DNA from: Methylobacillus caricis
GTDB lineage: Bacteria > Pseudomonadota > Gammaproteobacteria > Burkholderiales > Methylophilaceae
Assembly: GCF_020532705.1 (NCBI RefSeq)
Contig: NZ_JAJAVD010000001.1
Span: forward strand, 682,001-746,000
Direction: 5' to 3'
Length of the DNA stretch: 64,000 nucleotides
Shown here: positions 7,296-16,828 of the stretch, piece by piece
Position numbering within the stretch: the first letter of the stretch is position 1
Layout of the letters: each line of letters starts with the position of its first letter
Notes under the pieces: model-generated
Databases searched by the model: none
Seen by the model: the letters and a program-made list of their open reading frames with translations, nothing else
What the model was told of the DNA's origin: nothing
Translations under genes and position numbers: made by a program

Positions 7296-9167
7296 ATGAA
7301 AGCAAAACCAATCACACTGGCACTGGGTGCCGGATTGCTGAGCCTGCTGGTTTCGCAGGCGTGGGCAGACGAAGAGTTGGACAAGCTGATCAAGGATGAC
7401 ACTCAATGGGCGCATCCACGCAAGGATTTCAGCAACACTGGTTACAGTGCCCTTGCGCAGATCAACAAGAACAACGTTAAAAACCTCAAGTACAGTTGGA
7501 CATTTGCTACTGGGGTGAATCGTGGGCATGAAGGCGCGCCCCTGGTTATCAATGGCGTGATGTATATCCACACGGCTTTCCCTAACAATGTGTATGCGCT
7601 TGACTTGAATAACAACCAGAAAATTATCTGGTCCTATTTCCCCAAGCAGGATCCAGCGGTACAGGCGCTGTTGTGCTGCGATAACGTCAATCGCGGCCTG
7701 GGTTACGGTGATGGCAAGATTTTCCTTCAGCAGAACGACGGCATTCTGGTGGCACTGGATGCCAAAACAGGTGCCAAGAAATGGGATGTCAAGGTAGTGG
7801 ATAACAAGGAAGGCGCTTCCACTACCAATGCGCCCCATGTAATCAAAGACAAGGTTGTTACCGGCTGTTCGGGCGGTGAATATGGCGTGCGTTGCTACAT
7901 TACCGCCTACAACATCAAGGATGGCAGCCTGGCCTGGCGCGCCTATAGCACCGGTTCTGATGCTGACGCCTTGATCGGCAAGGATTTCAACAAGGAAAAC
8001 CCTCATTACAGCGCCCTGTCACTCTATGAAGATGTGAATGGCGGCAACAAGGAGGGCGGCTCCTTCAAGCCGCTTGCAAAGGAAAAGCTTAAGTTTCCGG
8101 AAACGGATCTGGGTGTAAAAACCTGGCTCAAGCCCCAGGCAGTCAAGAATGGCTGGGAGCATGGCGGCGGCCCTACATGGGGCTGGTACTCGTATGACCC
8201 TGCACTCAACCTGATGTATTACGGTACTGGTAATCCAGGCACCTGGAATCCTGACGTACGCCCGGGCGACAACAAGTGGTCCATGACCATTTTTGCGCGG
8301 GATGTGGATACTGGCATGGCCAAATGGGGCTACCAGATGACACCGCATGACGAGTGGGATTATGACGGCATGAACGAAACCATATTGTGGGATGCGCAAG
8401 GCAAGAAGCTGGCAACCCATTTTGACCGCAACGGTTTCGGTTACACCTTTGACCGGACCAATGGCAGTCTGGTGGCAGCCGAGAAAATGCATCCGTTTGT
8501 GAACTGGGCGAAATCGATAGACCTGAAGACGGGTATTCCTCAGAAGGATCCCAGGTTCTCTACACACCAGGATTACAACGCACAGGGAATTTGTCCTTCT
8601 GCGCTGGGCGTGAAGGATGAGCAGCCGGCGGCTTATTCACCCAGGACACAGTTGTTCTATGTGCCGCTTAACCATGTATGCATGACGTACGAACCGACCG
8701 AGTCCAAGTACATTGCCGGCCAGCCTTGGGTGGGCGCGACATTGACCATGTTCGCGGGTCCTGATGGGGTCATGGGCGGTTTCATGGCATGGGATGGTCT
8801 CAAGGGCAAGGCGCGTTGGTACAACAAGGAAAAGTTCTCTGCCTGGGGCGGTGCCCTGGCAACCGGTTCAGACCTGGTCTTTTACGGTACGTTGGATCGA
8901 TGGTTCAAGGCACTGGACGCCAAGACTGGCAAGGAATTGTGGAAGATGCAGGTCGGCTCTGGCGTGGTAGGCAATGCGATTACTTATAGCTTCAAGGGCA
9001 AGCAGTATGTTGGCGTGTTGTCGGGGATTGGTGGCTGGGCTGGTGTGGCCATGAACCTTGGCCTGACCAATGATACCGACGGCCTGGGCGCTGCGGGCGG
9101 TTACAAGGAATTGAAGGACTGGAATGCAGCGCCTGGCGGGGGCGCCATGAACGTGTTCAGTCTGTAG
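7296..9167 (+). CDS. xoxF: Lanthanide-dependent PQQ methanol dehydrogenase XoxF
   Basis: This periplasmic quinoprotein oxidises methanol to formaldehyde (or formate) and passes electrons to a c-type cytochrome. ATG 7296 is preferred over ATG 7284 because GGAG at 7286-7289 then serves as ribosome site. A signal peptide ends at SQAWA before DEELD. The adjacent-Cys disulfide (LLCCDNVNRG, about 127-128), the PQQ-stacking Trp in GGGPTWGW (about 295) and the catalytic Asp in DEWDYDG (about 355) are present. Two residues further on is the extra Asp (about 357) that marks lanthanide XoxF enzymes; calcium MxaF has Ala there. The 623-aa protein is family-typical. No xoxG, xoxJ, mxa or pqq gene adjoins it; a terminator follows and the next gene is convergent. 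Confidence 0.96.
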   Translation: MKAKPITLALGAGLLSLLVSQAWADEELDKLIKDDTQWAHPRKDFSNTGYSALAQINKNNVKNLKYSWTFATGVNRGHEGAPLVINGVMYIHTAFPNNVYALDLNNNQKIIWSYFPKQDPAVQALLCCDNVNRGLGYGDGKIFLQQNDGILVALDAKTGAKKWDVKVVDNKEGASTTNAPHVIKDKVVTGCSGGEYGVRCYITAYNIKDGSLAWRAYSTGSDADALIGKDFNKENPHYSALSLYEDVNGGNKEGGSFKPLAKEKLKFPETDLGVKTWLKPQAVKNGWEHGGGPTWGWYSYDPALNLMYYGTGNPGTWNPDVRPGDNKWSMTIFARDVDTGMAKWGYQMTPHDEWDYDGMNETILWDAQGKKLATHFDRNGFGYTFDRTNGSLVAAEKMHPFVNWAKSIDLKTGIPQKDPRFSTHQDYNAQGICPSALGVKDEQPAAYSPRTQLFYVPLNHVCMTYEPTESKYIAGQPWVGATLTMFAGPDGVMGGFMAWDGLKGKARWYNKEKFSAWGGALATGSDLVFYGTLDRWFKALDAKTGKELWKMQVGSGVVGNAITYSFKGKQYVGVLSGIGGWAGVAMNLGLTNDTDGLGAAGGYKELKDWNAAPGGGAMNVFSL

Positions 9168-9245
9168 TGGCAGCAAGGGTTTATCGACTAATCATCTCCT
9201 CGACTCATTCTGGCTCATCTCCGCTGAGTAATGTCTGAGTCTTTT

Positions 9246-9281
9246 TGCCCGGCATGCTTTCCATATGCCGGGCATTTTTTT
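9246..9281 (+). terminator. Rho-independent terminator of xoxF
   Basis: A perfect 10-bp stem (TGCCCGGCAT 9246-9255, ATGCCGGGCA 9265-9274) with a 9-nt loop is followed by seven T at 9275-9281. Confidence 0.9.
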
Positions 9282-9291
9282 GCCTGGATTT

Positions 9292-9852
9292 TTATTCCTT
9301 GATGGTGACAGACTCTATGACGATATTCTGGAAAGGGATATCACCACCATCTGTCGGCATGAGGGCAATGCGTTGTACCACGTCCATGCCATGGATCACC
9401 CGGCCAAATACGGTGTAGCCCCAGCCAGTATCGGAGCGTTCAGAAAAATTGAGCGAAGTATTATTTGCTACATTGATAAAGAATTGGTCGCTGGCTGAAT
9501 GAGGGTCGCCTGTACGTGCCATGGCGATAGTGCCCGTCATGTTGGTGAGGCCATTGTCGGCTTCATTCTTGATAGGCGGATGCGTGGGTTTGAGCTCGAG
9601 GTTGGCATCCATGCCGCCGCCCTGGATCATGAAGCCGGCAATGACACGATGGAATATGGTGCCTGCATAATGGCCTTCCTTGGCGTATCGCACGAAATTG
9701 GCGACAGTGTTGGGGGCTTTTTCACTATTGAGATCCACCACGATCAGACCCTGGTTGGTCTTGATCTCGGCCAGTGGTTGCGCCATTGCGTTGAGTGAGC
9801 CCAGCATCAATAGTGCCAGGGCCGGAAGGTGAATAAAACGCTTGGATAACAT
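9292..9852 (-). CDS. ppiA: Periplasmic cyclophilin-type peptidyl-prolyl isomerase
   Basis: This 186-aa protein has a signal peptide (hydrophobic ALALLMLGSLNAMA) followed by one complete cyclophilin domain: FHRVIAGFMIQGG, then MARTGDPHSASDQFFI and GYTVFGRV. Cyclophilins isomerise Xaa-Pro bonds; here it would assist folding of exported proteins. It lies 10 nt after serB on the same strand with AAGGA before ATG 9852, so the two form an operon. The exact E. coli counterpart (ppiA rather than ppiB) is chosen on the signal peptide. Confidence 0.9.
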   Translation of the reverse strand: MLSKRFIHLPALALLMLGSLNAMAQPLAEIKTNQGLIVVDLNSEKAPNTVANFVRYAKEGHYAGTIFHRVIAGFMIQGGGMDANLELKPTHPPIKNEADNGLTNMTGTIAMARTGDPHSASDQFFINVANNTSLNFSERSDTGWGYTVFGRVIHGMDVVQRIALMPTDGGDIPFQNIVIESVTIKE

Positions 9853-9862
9853 ATGCTATTCC

Positions 9863-10738
9863 TTAATGACAAGAGTGTGCGGAAGAGGCTGCCACCGGTG
9901 TGAACAGGTTGACCAATCCTTCCAGGTTGACATGGTTGAGCGCATAAGTGGCCTGTTGTTGTACGACAGGCTTGGCGTGATAGGCCACGCCTGAGCCAGC
10001 AGCTGTCATCATGCGCAAATCATTGGCACCGTCGCCAATCGCCACCACCTGGTCTTGCCTGAGACCCAGCTCTTGGCGAAAGCGTTCCAGATAATCTGCC
10101 TTGGATTGTGCATCGACAATTTCGCCGAGCAGGCGCCCGGTCAATTTACCGTCTACAATTTCCAGCGTATTGGCCTTGGCAACATCCAGCCCCAGCATTG
10201 CCTTGACCCGGTCAGCAAAGAAGTCAAACCCGCCGGAAACCAGCATGGTCTTGATGTTGTTTTCCTTGCAGGCCTTGATCCATGCCTGTGCTCCGGAGGT
10301 TAATTGCAAGCGCTCATCCAGTACCTGCTGCAGTGCGGCTGCATCCAGCCCCTGCAGCAGTGCAACCCGGCGGCGCAGGCTTTCGACAAATTCTATTTCA
10401 CCCCGCATGGAGCTTTCCGTGATGGCTGCGACTTGAGGCTTGAGGCCCTGCATATCGGCAATTTCGTCTATGCACTCTATGGTAATCAGAGTGGAGTCCA
10501 TGTCCATTACCGCCAGGCCAAGATTGTGCAGGGTGTGCCGGTCATCGACCAAGGCTACGTCTATCTGTTGCTGTTCACAGAATGCGCGAACCTCCAGCGG
10601 GATTTCCTGCTGGTTGGGCAGGTAATAGGCGTGCTCGGCAGTCTGCATGAACTGCTGGTGATGGTTGCTGGTGCTGAGCTGGTGTATATGGGCAAGCTGC
10701 TGGTAGCTGATGGACAAACCCTGGATAACGAGGCGCAT
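9863..10738 (-). CDS. serB: Phosphoserine phosphatase
   Basis: SerB removes phosphate from O-phosphoserine in the last step of serine synthesis, which feeds glycine and one-carbon folates. The 291-aa HAD-superfamily protein has the nucleophile motif DMDST (79-83), a downstream Ser motif (MLVSGGFDFFA) and the metal-binding VAIGDGANDLRMM loop. The N-terminal 75 residues are the less conserved regulatory part seen in proteobacterial SerB. It is first in a two-gene unit with the cyclophilin gene and divergent from sucCD. Confidence 0.95.
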   Translation of the reverse strand: MRLVIQGLSISYQQLAHIHQLSTSNHHQQFMQTAEHAYYLPNQQEIPLEVRAFCEQQQIDVALVDDRHTLHNLGLAVMDMDSTLITIECIDEIADMQGLKPQVAAITESSMRGEIEFVESLRRRVALLQGLDAAALQQVLDERLQLTSGAQAWIKACKENNIKTMLVSGGFDFFADRVKAMLGLDVAKANTLEIVDGKLTGRLLGEIVDAQSKADYLERFRQELGLRQDQVVAIGDGANDLRMMTAAGSGVAYHAKPVVQQQATYALNHVNLEGLVNLFTPVAASSAHSCH

Positions 10739-10836
10739 AAATCAATTTCATCTATGAGAATTTGGCGAAAGCAAATTATACACGTGGCTTTGCCTCATTA
10801 TTTATGTGATGCAATGAAGGCGGCAGGCCTATTCTC

Positions 10837-10871
10837 TGGCGTATTGGACGGTTTTGCGAGAAAATACGCCA
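10837..10871 (+). promoter_or_regulatory. Inverted repeat upstream of sucC
   Basis: TGGCGTATT (10837-10845) and AATACGCCA (10863-10871) form a 9-bp perfect inverted repeat with a 17-nt loop, ending 27 bases before the sucC ATG. It could be an operator or leader hairpin of the sucCD transcript. Confidence 0.35.
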
Positions 10872-10898
10872 TTAGCCAATAACTAAAAAAGTACAGAC

Positions 10899-12062
10899 AT
10901 GAATTTGCATGAGTATCAGGCCAAGCAATTGTTGCAGCGTTACGGCGTGCCTGTGCCGCGTAGCCAGGTTGCGGAAACAGCGCAGGCGGCAGTCGAGGCA
11001 GCCAGAGCCTTGGAAGGCAGTGCATGGGTCGTCAAGGCGCAGGTGCATGCGGGTGGACGTGGCAAGGCAGGCGGCGTCAAGCTGGTGCGTAGCCTGGATG
11101 AAATCCAGGACGTTGCGGTCAGCCTGCTGGGCAAGCGCCTGGTAACCTATCAGAACGCGCCCGATGGCCAGCCTGTGGAAAAGGTGCTGGTTGAGGAAAC
11201 CCTGCCTATCGCACGCGAACTGTATCTTTCCATGCTGGTGGATCGTTCCCTGGAAAGGGTGGTGCTGGTGGCATCCGAAGCCGGTGGCATGGATATCGAA
11301 GAAATTGCCCGGCACAGCCCGGAGAAGATTCTGCAGGAAGTCTGTGATCCCTTGAATGGCCTGGTGGATTACCAGGCTCGCAATATTGCGTTTGCCTTGG
11401 GCCTTGTGGGTGAGCAGGTGGCGGCTTTTACCAAGCTGGCCAAGGGCTTGTATCGCCTCTTTAAGGAAAACGACCTCGCCTTGCTCGAAATCAATCCGTT
11501 GGTGGTGACGGCCGAAGGCGGCCTGGTGGCCCTGGATTGCAAGATCAGTGTGGATGACAACGCCCTCTACCGCCGCCGTGACCTCGCAGAACTGCGCGAC
11601 TGGAGCCAGGACGACGCCAAGGAAGCTGAAGCCCACAATGCAGGGCTGAACTATATCGCCCTCAATGGCAATATTGGCTGTATGGTAAATGGTGCCGGCC
11701 TGGCCATGGCGACCATGGACTTGATCAAGCTGCATGGTGGCGCGCCTGCCAATTTTCTTGATGTCGGTGGCGGTGCAACGGCCAGCACTGTTGCGCGTGC
11801 CTTCAAGATCATCCTGGCCGATCCTAACGTCAAGGCCATTCTGGTCAATATCTTCGGCGGCATCATGCGCTGCGACATCATTGCCGAGGGCATTATTACC
11901 GCGGTAAAGGAAGTCGGTATCCAGATTCCTGTGGTCGTGCGCCTGGAAGGCACCAATGTTGAGCTTGGCCGCAAGATGCTGAGCGAAAGCGGTTTATCGA
12001 TTATCTCTGCCGCAGGTCTGACTGACGCTGCCCAGCAGGCAGTTGCAGCAGTAAAGGCTTAA
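10899..12062 (+). CDS. sucC: Succinyl-CoA ligase (ADP-forming) beta subunit
   Basis: This 387-aa ATP-grasp protein starts with the family hallmark [12 protein letters not shown] and holds [15 protein letters not shown] (nucleotide site) and FLDVGGGA followed by [13 protein letters not shown] near the C terminus. With SucD it interconverts succinyl-CoA and succinate with ATP formation. It ends 5 nt before sucD. Obligate methylotrophs often lack 2-oxoglutarate dehydrogenase, in which case the enzyme would mainly make succinyl-CoA for biosynthesis (inference). It matches SucC more closely than malate thiokinase. Confidence 0.95.
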   Translation: MNLHEYQAKQLLQRYGVPVPRSQVAETAQAAVEAARALEGSAWVVKAQVHAGGRGKAGGVKLVRSLDEIQDVAVSLLGKRLVTYQNAPDGQPVEKVLVEETLPIARELYLSMLVDRSLERVVLVASEAGGMDIEEIARHSPEKILQEVCDPLNGLVDYQARNIAFALGLVGEQVAAFTKLAKGLYRLFKENDLALLEINPLVVTAEGGLVALDCKISVDDNALYRRRDLAELRDWSQDDAKEAEAHNAGLNYIALNGNIGCMVNGAGLAMATMDLIKLHGGAPANFLDVGGGATASTVARAFKIILADPNVKAILVNIFGGIMRCDIIAEGIITAVKEVGIQIPVVVRLEGTNVELGRKMLSESGLSIISAAGLTDAAQQAVAAVKA

Positions 12063-12067
12063 ATAAC

Positions 12068-12946
12068 ATGGCAATTCTAGTCAACAAGAATACAAAGGTG
12101 CTATGCCAGGGTTTTACCGGCAAGCAGGGGACATTCCACTCGGAACAGGCGCTGGCATACGGTACCAAGATGGTCGGTGGAGTAACTCCCGGCAAGGGCG
12201 GTCAACGCCATCTGGACTTGCCCGTTTTTAATACCATGCGCGATGCAGTTGCTGAAACCGGCGCTAATGCCTCCGTCATTTACGTGCCTCCGCCATTTGC
12301 TGCTGACTCCATCCTTGAGGCATGTGATGCAGGCATAGACTTGATTGTCTGTATCACGGAAGGCATCCCGGTGCTTGATATGCTGAATGTCAAGGCGGCG
12401 CTCAAGGCCAATGGCACACGTCTGGTGGGGCCAAATTGCCCAGGCGTCATTACACCGGATGAGTGCAAGATAGGCATCATGCCGGGCAGTATTCATTTGC
12501 GCGGCAAGGTGGGCATAGTCTCGCGTTCCGGCACCTTGACCTATGAGGCGGTGCACCAGACAACAGCGTTGGGCCTGGGGCAGTCCACTTGTGTAGGTAT
12601 AGGCGGCGACCCGGTTCGGGGCATGAACTTCATAGACTGCCTGGAACTGTTTGAGGCAGATCCTGAAACCGAAGCCATCATCATGGTAGGTGAAATCGGC
12701 GGTAGCGATGAAGAGGCGGCAGCGGATTATATCCGTCATCATGTGACCAAGCCGGTGGCTGGCTACATTGCAGGCCAGACAGCTCCTGCAGGCAAGCGCA
12801 TGGGGCACGCTGGCGCGATTATTTCCGGTGGCAGCGGCAAGGCCGAAGACAAGATCAGGGCCTTGGAGCAGGCAGGCGTGATTGTGGCCAGCTCCCCGGC
12901 TGGACTGGGTGAAGCGGTGCAGGCCGCCATCAAGGCCAAGCAGTAA
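12068..12946 (+). CDS. sucD: Succinyl-CoA ligase alpha subunit
   Basis: This 292-aa CoA-binding subunit has the Rossmann region [15 protein letters not shown] near residue 18, [10 protein letters not shown] near 124, and the phosphohistidine loop [14 protein letters not shown] near 245, where the active His is phosphorylated during catalysis. It is co-transcribed with sucC. Length and motifs are standard, with no sign of damage. Confidence 0.95.
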   Translation: MAILVNKNTKVLCQGFTGKQGTFHSEQALAYGTKMVGGVTPGKGGQRHLDLPVFNTMRDAVAETGANASVIYVPPPFAADSILEACDAGIDLIVCITEGIPVLDMLNVKAALKANGTRLVGPNCPGVITPDECKIGIMPGSIHLRGKVGIVSRSGTLTYEAVHQTTALGLGQSTCVGIGGDPVRGMNFIDCLELFEADPETEAIIMVGEIGGSDEEAAADYIRHHVTKPVAGYIAGQTAPAGKRMGHAGAIISGGSGKAEDKIRALEQAGVIVASSPAGLGEAVQAAIKAKQ

Positions 12947-13019
12947 CTTGTCCTTCAGCATGGCTGTAGGCAGGGTAATTGGAAGTTGGATACTTAAAAT
13001 CACGACTACGGGATTCTCT

Positions 13020-13973
13020 ATGTTGCGTAATATCAAGGCCCTGACGCTATGTGCAAGCTTGCTGACTGTATTGTCACTGCCTGCTGTTGCCCGGGAGCAG
13101 GTGCCCTATCTACTTACAGTGGCCTCCAAAGGGGATGTGGCTACAGTTACTTCATTACTCAATAGTGGGGCGGATGCCAATGCCAAGGACAGTGAAGGCA
13201 TTACCGCATTGATGTATGCAGCACGCAAGGACAAGGCGGATGTGGCGAGGGTATTGCTGGAGACGGGAGCGAACGTCAATGCTACTGATGCCGGCGGCTG
13301 GACCGCCCTGATGTTTGCCGCCAAGAAAAACTTTGTGGCCACGGCCAAGGTATTGCTGGAAAAAGGTGCAGATGCCAAGGTGCGTGACGAATCTGGTTGG
13401 AGCGCGCTGGGGATGGCCGCTACTTCTGGTTACAGTGACATGGTGGCTCTGTTGGTACAGCATGGTATAGACCCCAGCAGCAAGAGTGATGATGGCAAGA
13501 GTATCCTGATGTACGCCGCCAAGAATGGTGACCTACCTACCATTGCCACCCTGCTTGATAATGGTGCGGATATTGCGGCACGTGACCGTTTTGGCCTGAC
13601 TCCGCTGATGTACGCTGCGCGTGAAGGAAATACTGATGCGCTCAAGTTGCTGATGGATAGGGGTGCCAAAACAGATGTAAAAGACAAAACCAAATGGACA
13701 GCGCTTACCTGGGCGGTCAAGAAGTCAAACACAGAGGCTGCCAAGGCATTAATCGAAAAAGGCGCCGATGTGAACCATCAGGACTCAGAGGGCACGCCTA
13801 TCCTGCAATATGCCGTGAGCAATGGCAATGTGGAGATGGTCAGGCTGTTGCTTGATAGTGGTGCCAACGTCAAAGCCAAGGACCAGTATGGCCTGACAGC
13901 ACTTGTCTATGCCTTGAAGGGCAAGCGTCCGGAAATTGTGCAGATGATCAAGGATGCTGGCGGTAGCTATTAA
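13020..13973 (+). CDS. Exported ankyrin-repeat protein
   Basis: 317 aa from ATG 13020. The frame is open upstream to 12882, but that part overlaps sucD. A signal peptide (ALTLCASLLTVLSLPAVA) is followed by about eight ankyrin repeats of 33 residues built on 'GxTALMYAAR...VARVLLETGANVNA'. Ankyrin arrays bind partner proteins. Exported single-array proteins of this sort are common in beta-proteobacteria, with few known targets. Its stop directly abuts the ATG of nadE (zero spacing), so the two are translated from one mRNA. Confidence 0.85.
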   Translation: MLRNIKALTLCASLLTVLSLPAVAREQVPYLLTVASKGDVATVTSLLNSGADANAKDSEGITALMYAARKDKADVARVLLETGANVNATDAGGWTALMFAAKKNFVATAKVLLEKGADAKVRDESGWSALGMAATSGYSDMVALLVQHGIDPSSKSDDGKSILMYAAKNGDLPTIATLLDNGADIAARDRFGLTPLMYAAREGNTDALKLLMDRGAKTDVKDKTKWTALTWAVKKSNTEAAKALIEKGADVNHQDSEGTPILQYAVSNGNVEMVRLLLDSGANVKAKDQYGLTALVYALKGKRPEIVQMIKDAGGSY

Positions 13974-15581
13974 ATGAAAATTGCCATTGCGCAAATCAAC
14001 TGTACAGTAGGTGACCTGTCAGGCAACAGCGCAAAAATTCTTGAATATGCAGTGCGTGCCCAGTCTGAGGGAGCAGGATTGCTGCTGACGCCTGAGCTTG
14101 GCTTGAGTGGTTATTCGCCTGAAGACCTGCTGCTTCGTGATGATTTCAACCGTGCCTGTGAGCAGGCGCTGCATCAGTTGGCCGAGGGTATCCCGCAAGG
14201 GATGACGGTGCTGGTCGGCCATCCCAGCAGACACCTGGGAAACTGCTATAACGCGGCATCCGTTCTCCGTCACAAGCAGGTCGTGTCCACCTATCACAAG
14301 CAGTTGCTTCCCAATCATAGCGTGTTTGATGAGGTGCGCTATTTCAGTGAGGGAGATCAGCCGCTGGTGTTTGAGCATGAAGGGCTCAATATCGGTGTGG
14401 TGATCTGTGCAGATATATGGGGTCCCAAACCGGCAAAACTTGCGCGGGATGCCGGTGCTGACCTGCTGCTGGCACTCAATGCCTCGCCTTACCATATCAG
14501 CAAACAGGATGAGCGTTATCAGGTGGTACGCGATCGCATCAAGGAAAACGGCTTGCCGATTATTTACGCCAATATGGTAGGCGGGCAGGATGAGCTGGTG
14601 TTTGATGGCGCCTCCTTTGTGATGAGCGATGAAGGCAAGGTTACCCAGCAGCTTCCAGCATTTGAAGAGACTTTTGCATTGGTGGATGTGGAGCAGGGAG
14701 CGCCGCGCCCTGCTGATATACAGGCTTTCCCGAATCTGGAGCAAGCGGTTTATCAGGCGCTGAGCCTGGGCTTGCGTGATTATGTGCAGAAGAACGGTTT
14801 TCCCGGCGTTGTGTTGGGCTTGTCTGGCGGGATAGATTCTGCCTTGACCATGGCGATTGCTGTTGATGCGCTGGGTGCGGACAAAGTGCATGCCATCATG
14901 ATGCCTTCCGAGTTTACCGCCTCGATGAGCGTGGACGACGCACGCAAAATGGCGGCAGGTTTGCAGGTGCAGTACAGTGAAATGGCGATAGCGCCATTGT
15001 TTGAACAGTTTTGTGCCACACTGGCAGATGAGTTTGCTGGCCGGCAGTTTGATACGACTGAGGAAAACCTGCAGGCACGGATTCGTGGCACCCTGTTGAT
15101 GGCGCTTTCCAACAAGTTCGGCAGTATCGTGCTGACCACTGGCAATAAAAGCGAAACGGCGGTGGGATATTCCACCTTGTATGGGGATATGGCAGGTGGT
15201 TTTGCCTTACTGAAGGATATTCCTAAAACACTGGTCTACCGCCTGGCACATTATCGTAATACTATCTCTCCGGTGGTTCCGGAGCGTATTATCGTTCGGC
15301 CCCCATCCGCAGAACTGAGGCATGGGCAGACGGACCAGGATAGCCTGCCGGAATATGCGGTGCTGGATGCGATCATGGAAGCCTATGTGGAACATGACTG
15401 CAGCCGGTCCGAAATTATTGCCATGGGATATCGTGAGCAGGATGTGGTGCGGGTCACTACATTGATAGACCGTAATGAATACAAGAGACGCCAGGCACCA
15501 GTAGGGGTGAGGATTACCCAGCGCGGGTTTGGCAAAGACAGGCGCTATCCGTTGACCAGCAAGTTTGTATTTAACGGATAG
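13974..15581 (+). CDS. nadE: Glutamine-dependent NAD+ synthetase
   Basis: This 535-aa two-domain enzyme converts deamido-NAD to NAD using glutamine. The N-terminal nitrilase-like glutaminase has the Glu-Lys-Cys triad (E41 in TPELGLSGYSPE, K109 in YHKQLLP, C145 in VVICADIW). The C-terminal ATP pyrophosphatase carries SGGIDS (284-289). It follows the ankyrin gene without a gap and precedes the PII gene by 41 nt. PII control of glutamine-dependent NadE has been shown in other proteobacteria, so the gene order may reflect function. Confidence 0.95.
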   Translation: MKIAIAQINCTVGDLSGNSAKILEYAVRAQSEGAGLLLTPELGLSGYSPEDLLLRDDFNRACEQALHQLAEGIPQGMTVLVGHPSRHLGNCYNAASVLRHKQVVSTYHKQLLPNHSVFDEVRYFSEGDQPLVFEHEGLNIGVVICADIWGPKPAKLARDAGADLLLALNASPYHISKQDERYQVVRDRIKENGLPIIYANMVGGQDELVFDGASFVMSDEGKVTQQLPAFEETFALVDVEQGAPRPADIQAFPNLEQAVYQALSLGLRDYVQKNGFPGVVLGLSGGIDSALTMAIAVDALGADKVHAIMMPSEFTASMSVDDARKMAAGLQVQYSEMAIAPLFEQFCATLADEFAGRQFDTTEENLQARIRGTLLMALSNKFGSIVLTTGNKSETAVGYSTLYGDMAGGFALLKDIPKTLVYRLAHYRNTISPVVPERIIVRPPSAELRHGQTDQDSLPEYAVLDAIMEAYVEHDCSRSEIIAMGYREQDVVRVTTLIDRNEYKRRQAPVGVRITQRGFGKDRRYPLTSKFVFNG

Positions 15582-15619
15582 CCAGCAAGCTTTATAGAAT
15601 TGACAGGAGAAGGGAATAA

Positions 15620-15961
<342 letters not shown>

Positions 15962-15984
15962 CTCCGGCCAGGCGAACCATTGCC

Positions 15985-16329
15985 ATGCCGGTCTTTTTGA
16001 AGACAGTCTTGTTGTTGAGCGTATCCAACGTTTTCATGACGTTTGCCTGGTATGCTCACCTGCGCAACCTCAATGACAAGCCTTGGTACATCGCGGCATT
16101 CCTTAGCTGGGGTATCGCCCTGCTGGAGTATATGTTCCAGGTGCCAGCCAACCGGATCGGCTATACCGCCATGTCATTGGCACAGCTCAAGATACTGCAG
16201 GAAGTGATTTCGCTGTCGGTATTCCTGCCATTTGCCATATTTTATATGCATCAACCGGTCAAGCTGGATTTCCTCTGGGCCGGCTTGTGCCTGGTAGGCG
16301 CTGTGTATTTTATGTTCCGCACGGTTTAG
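15985..16329 (+). CDS. DUF486 small membrane protein
   Basis: This 114-aa protein has four predicted membrane helices and the DUF486 signature, including FMTFAWYAHL near the N terminus and EVISLSVFLPFAIFYM. The family looks like a half-size drug/metabolite transporter relative; no substrate is known. It starts 23 nt after glnB and may be read through from it. Confidence 0.85.
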   Translation: MPVFLKTVLLLSVSNVFMTFAWYAHLRNLNDKPWYIAAFLSWGIALLEYMFQVPANRIGYTAMSLAQLKILQEVISLSVFLPFAIFYMHQPVKLDFLWAGLCLVGAVYFMFRTV

Positions 16330-16364
16330 TGCGGCTATTATCCAGAGGTTTTCAGGGGCAGAAT

Positions 16365-16739
16365 ATGATCAAAATCAATCAAATGCTGCATACCGGCCTG
16401 ATCGTGTCGGATATCAGGAAATCCCGTGAATTTTATGAGGGGCTACTTGGCCTGGTGCCGAGCAATGCGCGCCCGGAGCTGAGTTTCGAGGGTGTTTGGT
16501 ATGATATCGGCGCCAACCAACTGCATTTGATGGTGGTTCCCAATCCCTATGCAGAAGTGGTGCATCCCAAACATGGTGGGCGTGATCACCATGTGGCATT
16601 TGCCGTAGATGACGTGATGCAGATCAAGGAAGCGCTTGATCAAGCCGGGGTTGAATACAGCATGAGCATGTCCGGCCGAGCTGCCTTGTTCTGCCGTGAC
16701 CCTGATGGAAATGCACTGGAGTTTTCCGCGGTAAGGTAA
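16365..16739 (+). CDS. VOC-family (glyoxalase/dioxygenase fold) protein
   Basis: 124 aa from ATG 16365, with AGGGG at 16354-16358; an upstream in-frame start at 16287 overlaps the DUF486 gene and is rejected. The sequence shows the betaalphabetabetabeta VOC pattern: HTGLIVSDIRKSREFYEGLLGL, HHVAFAVDD in the middle, and FCRDPDGNALEF at the end. Conserved His and Glu residues fit a metal site. The substrate is unknown. Confidence 0.85.
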   Translation: MIKINQMLHTGLIVSDIRKSREFYEGLLGLVPSNARPELSFEGVWYDIGANQLHLMVVPNPYAEVVHPKHGGRDHHVAFAVDDVMQIKEALDQAGVEYSMSMSGRAALFCRDPDGNALEFSAVR

Positions 16740-16764
16740 CAGCGGATTATAGTTCCATCGTGGT

Positions 16765-16793
16765 AAAAGAGCCCGGCAATGCCGGGCTCTTTT
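16765..16793. terminator. Bidirectional terminator
   Basis: AAAAGAGCCCGGC (16765-16777), loop AAT, GCCGGGCTCTTTT (16781-16793). The 13-bp stem with A and T flanks can end transcription from the VOC gene and from the converging iron permease gene. Confidence 0.9.
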
Positions 16794-16828
16794 ATTGTCA
16801 TGAGTCAATGGGTGGAATCACGCAGATT

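Noticed and set aside
10899-12946. sucCD as malate thiokinase (mtkAB) of a serine-cycle methylotroph
   Set aside because: The N terminus, the [17 protein letters not shown] blocks and lengths match SucCD more closely, and no serine-cycle gene (hpr, sga, mcl) lies nearby.
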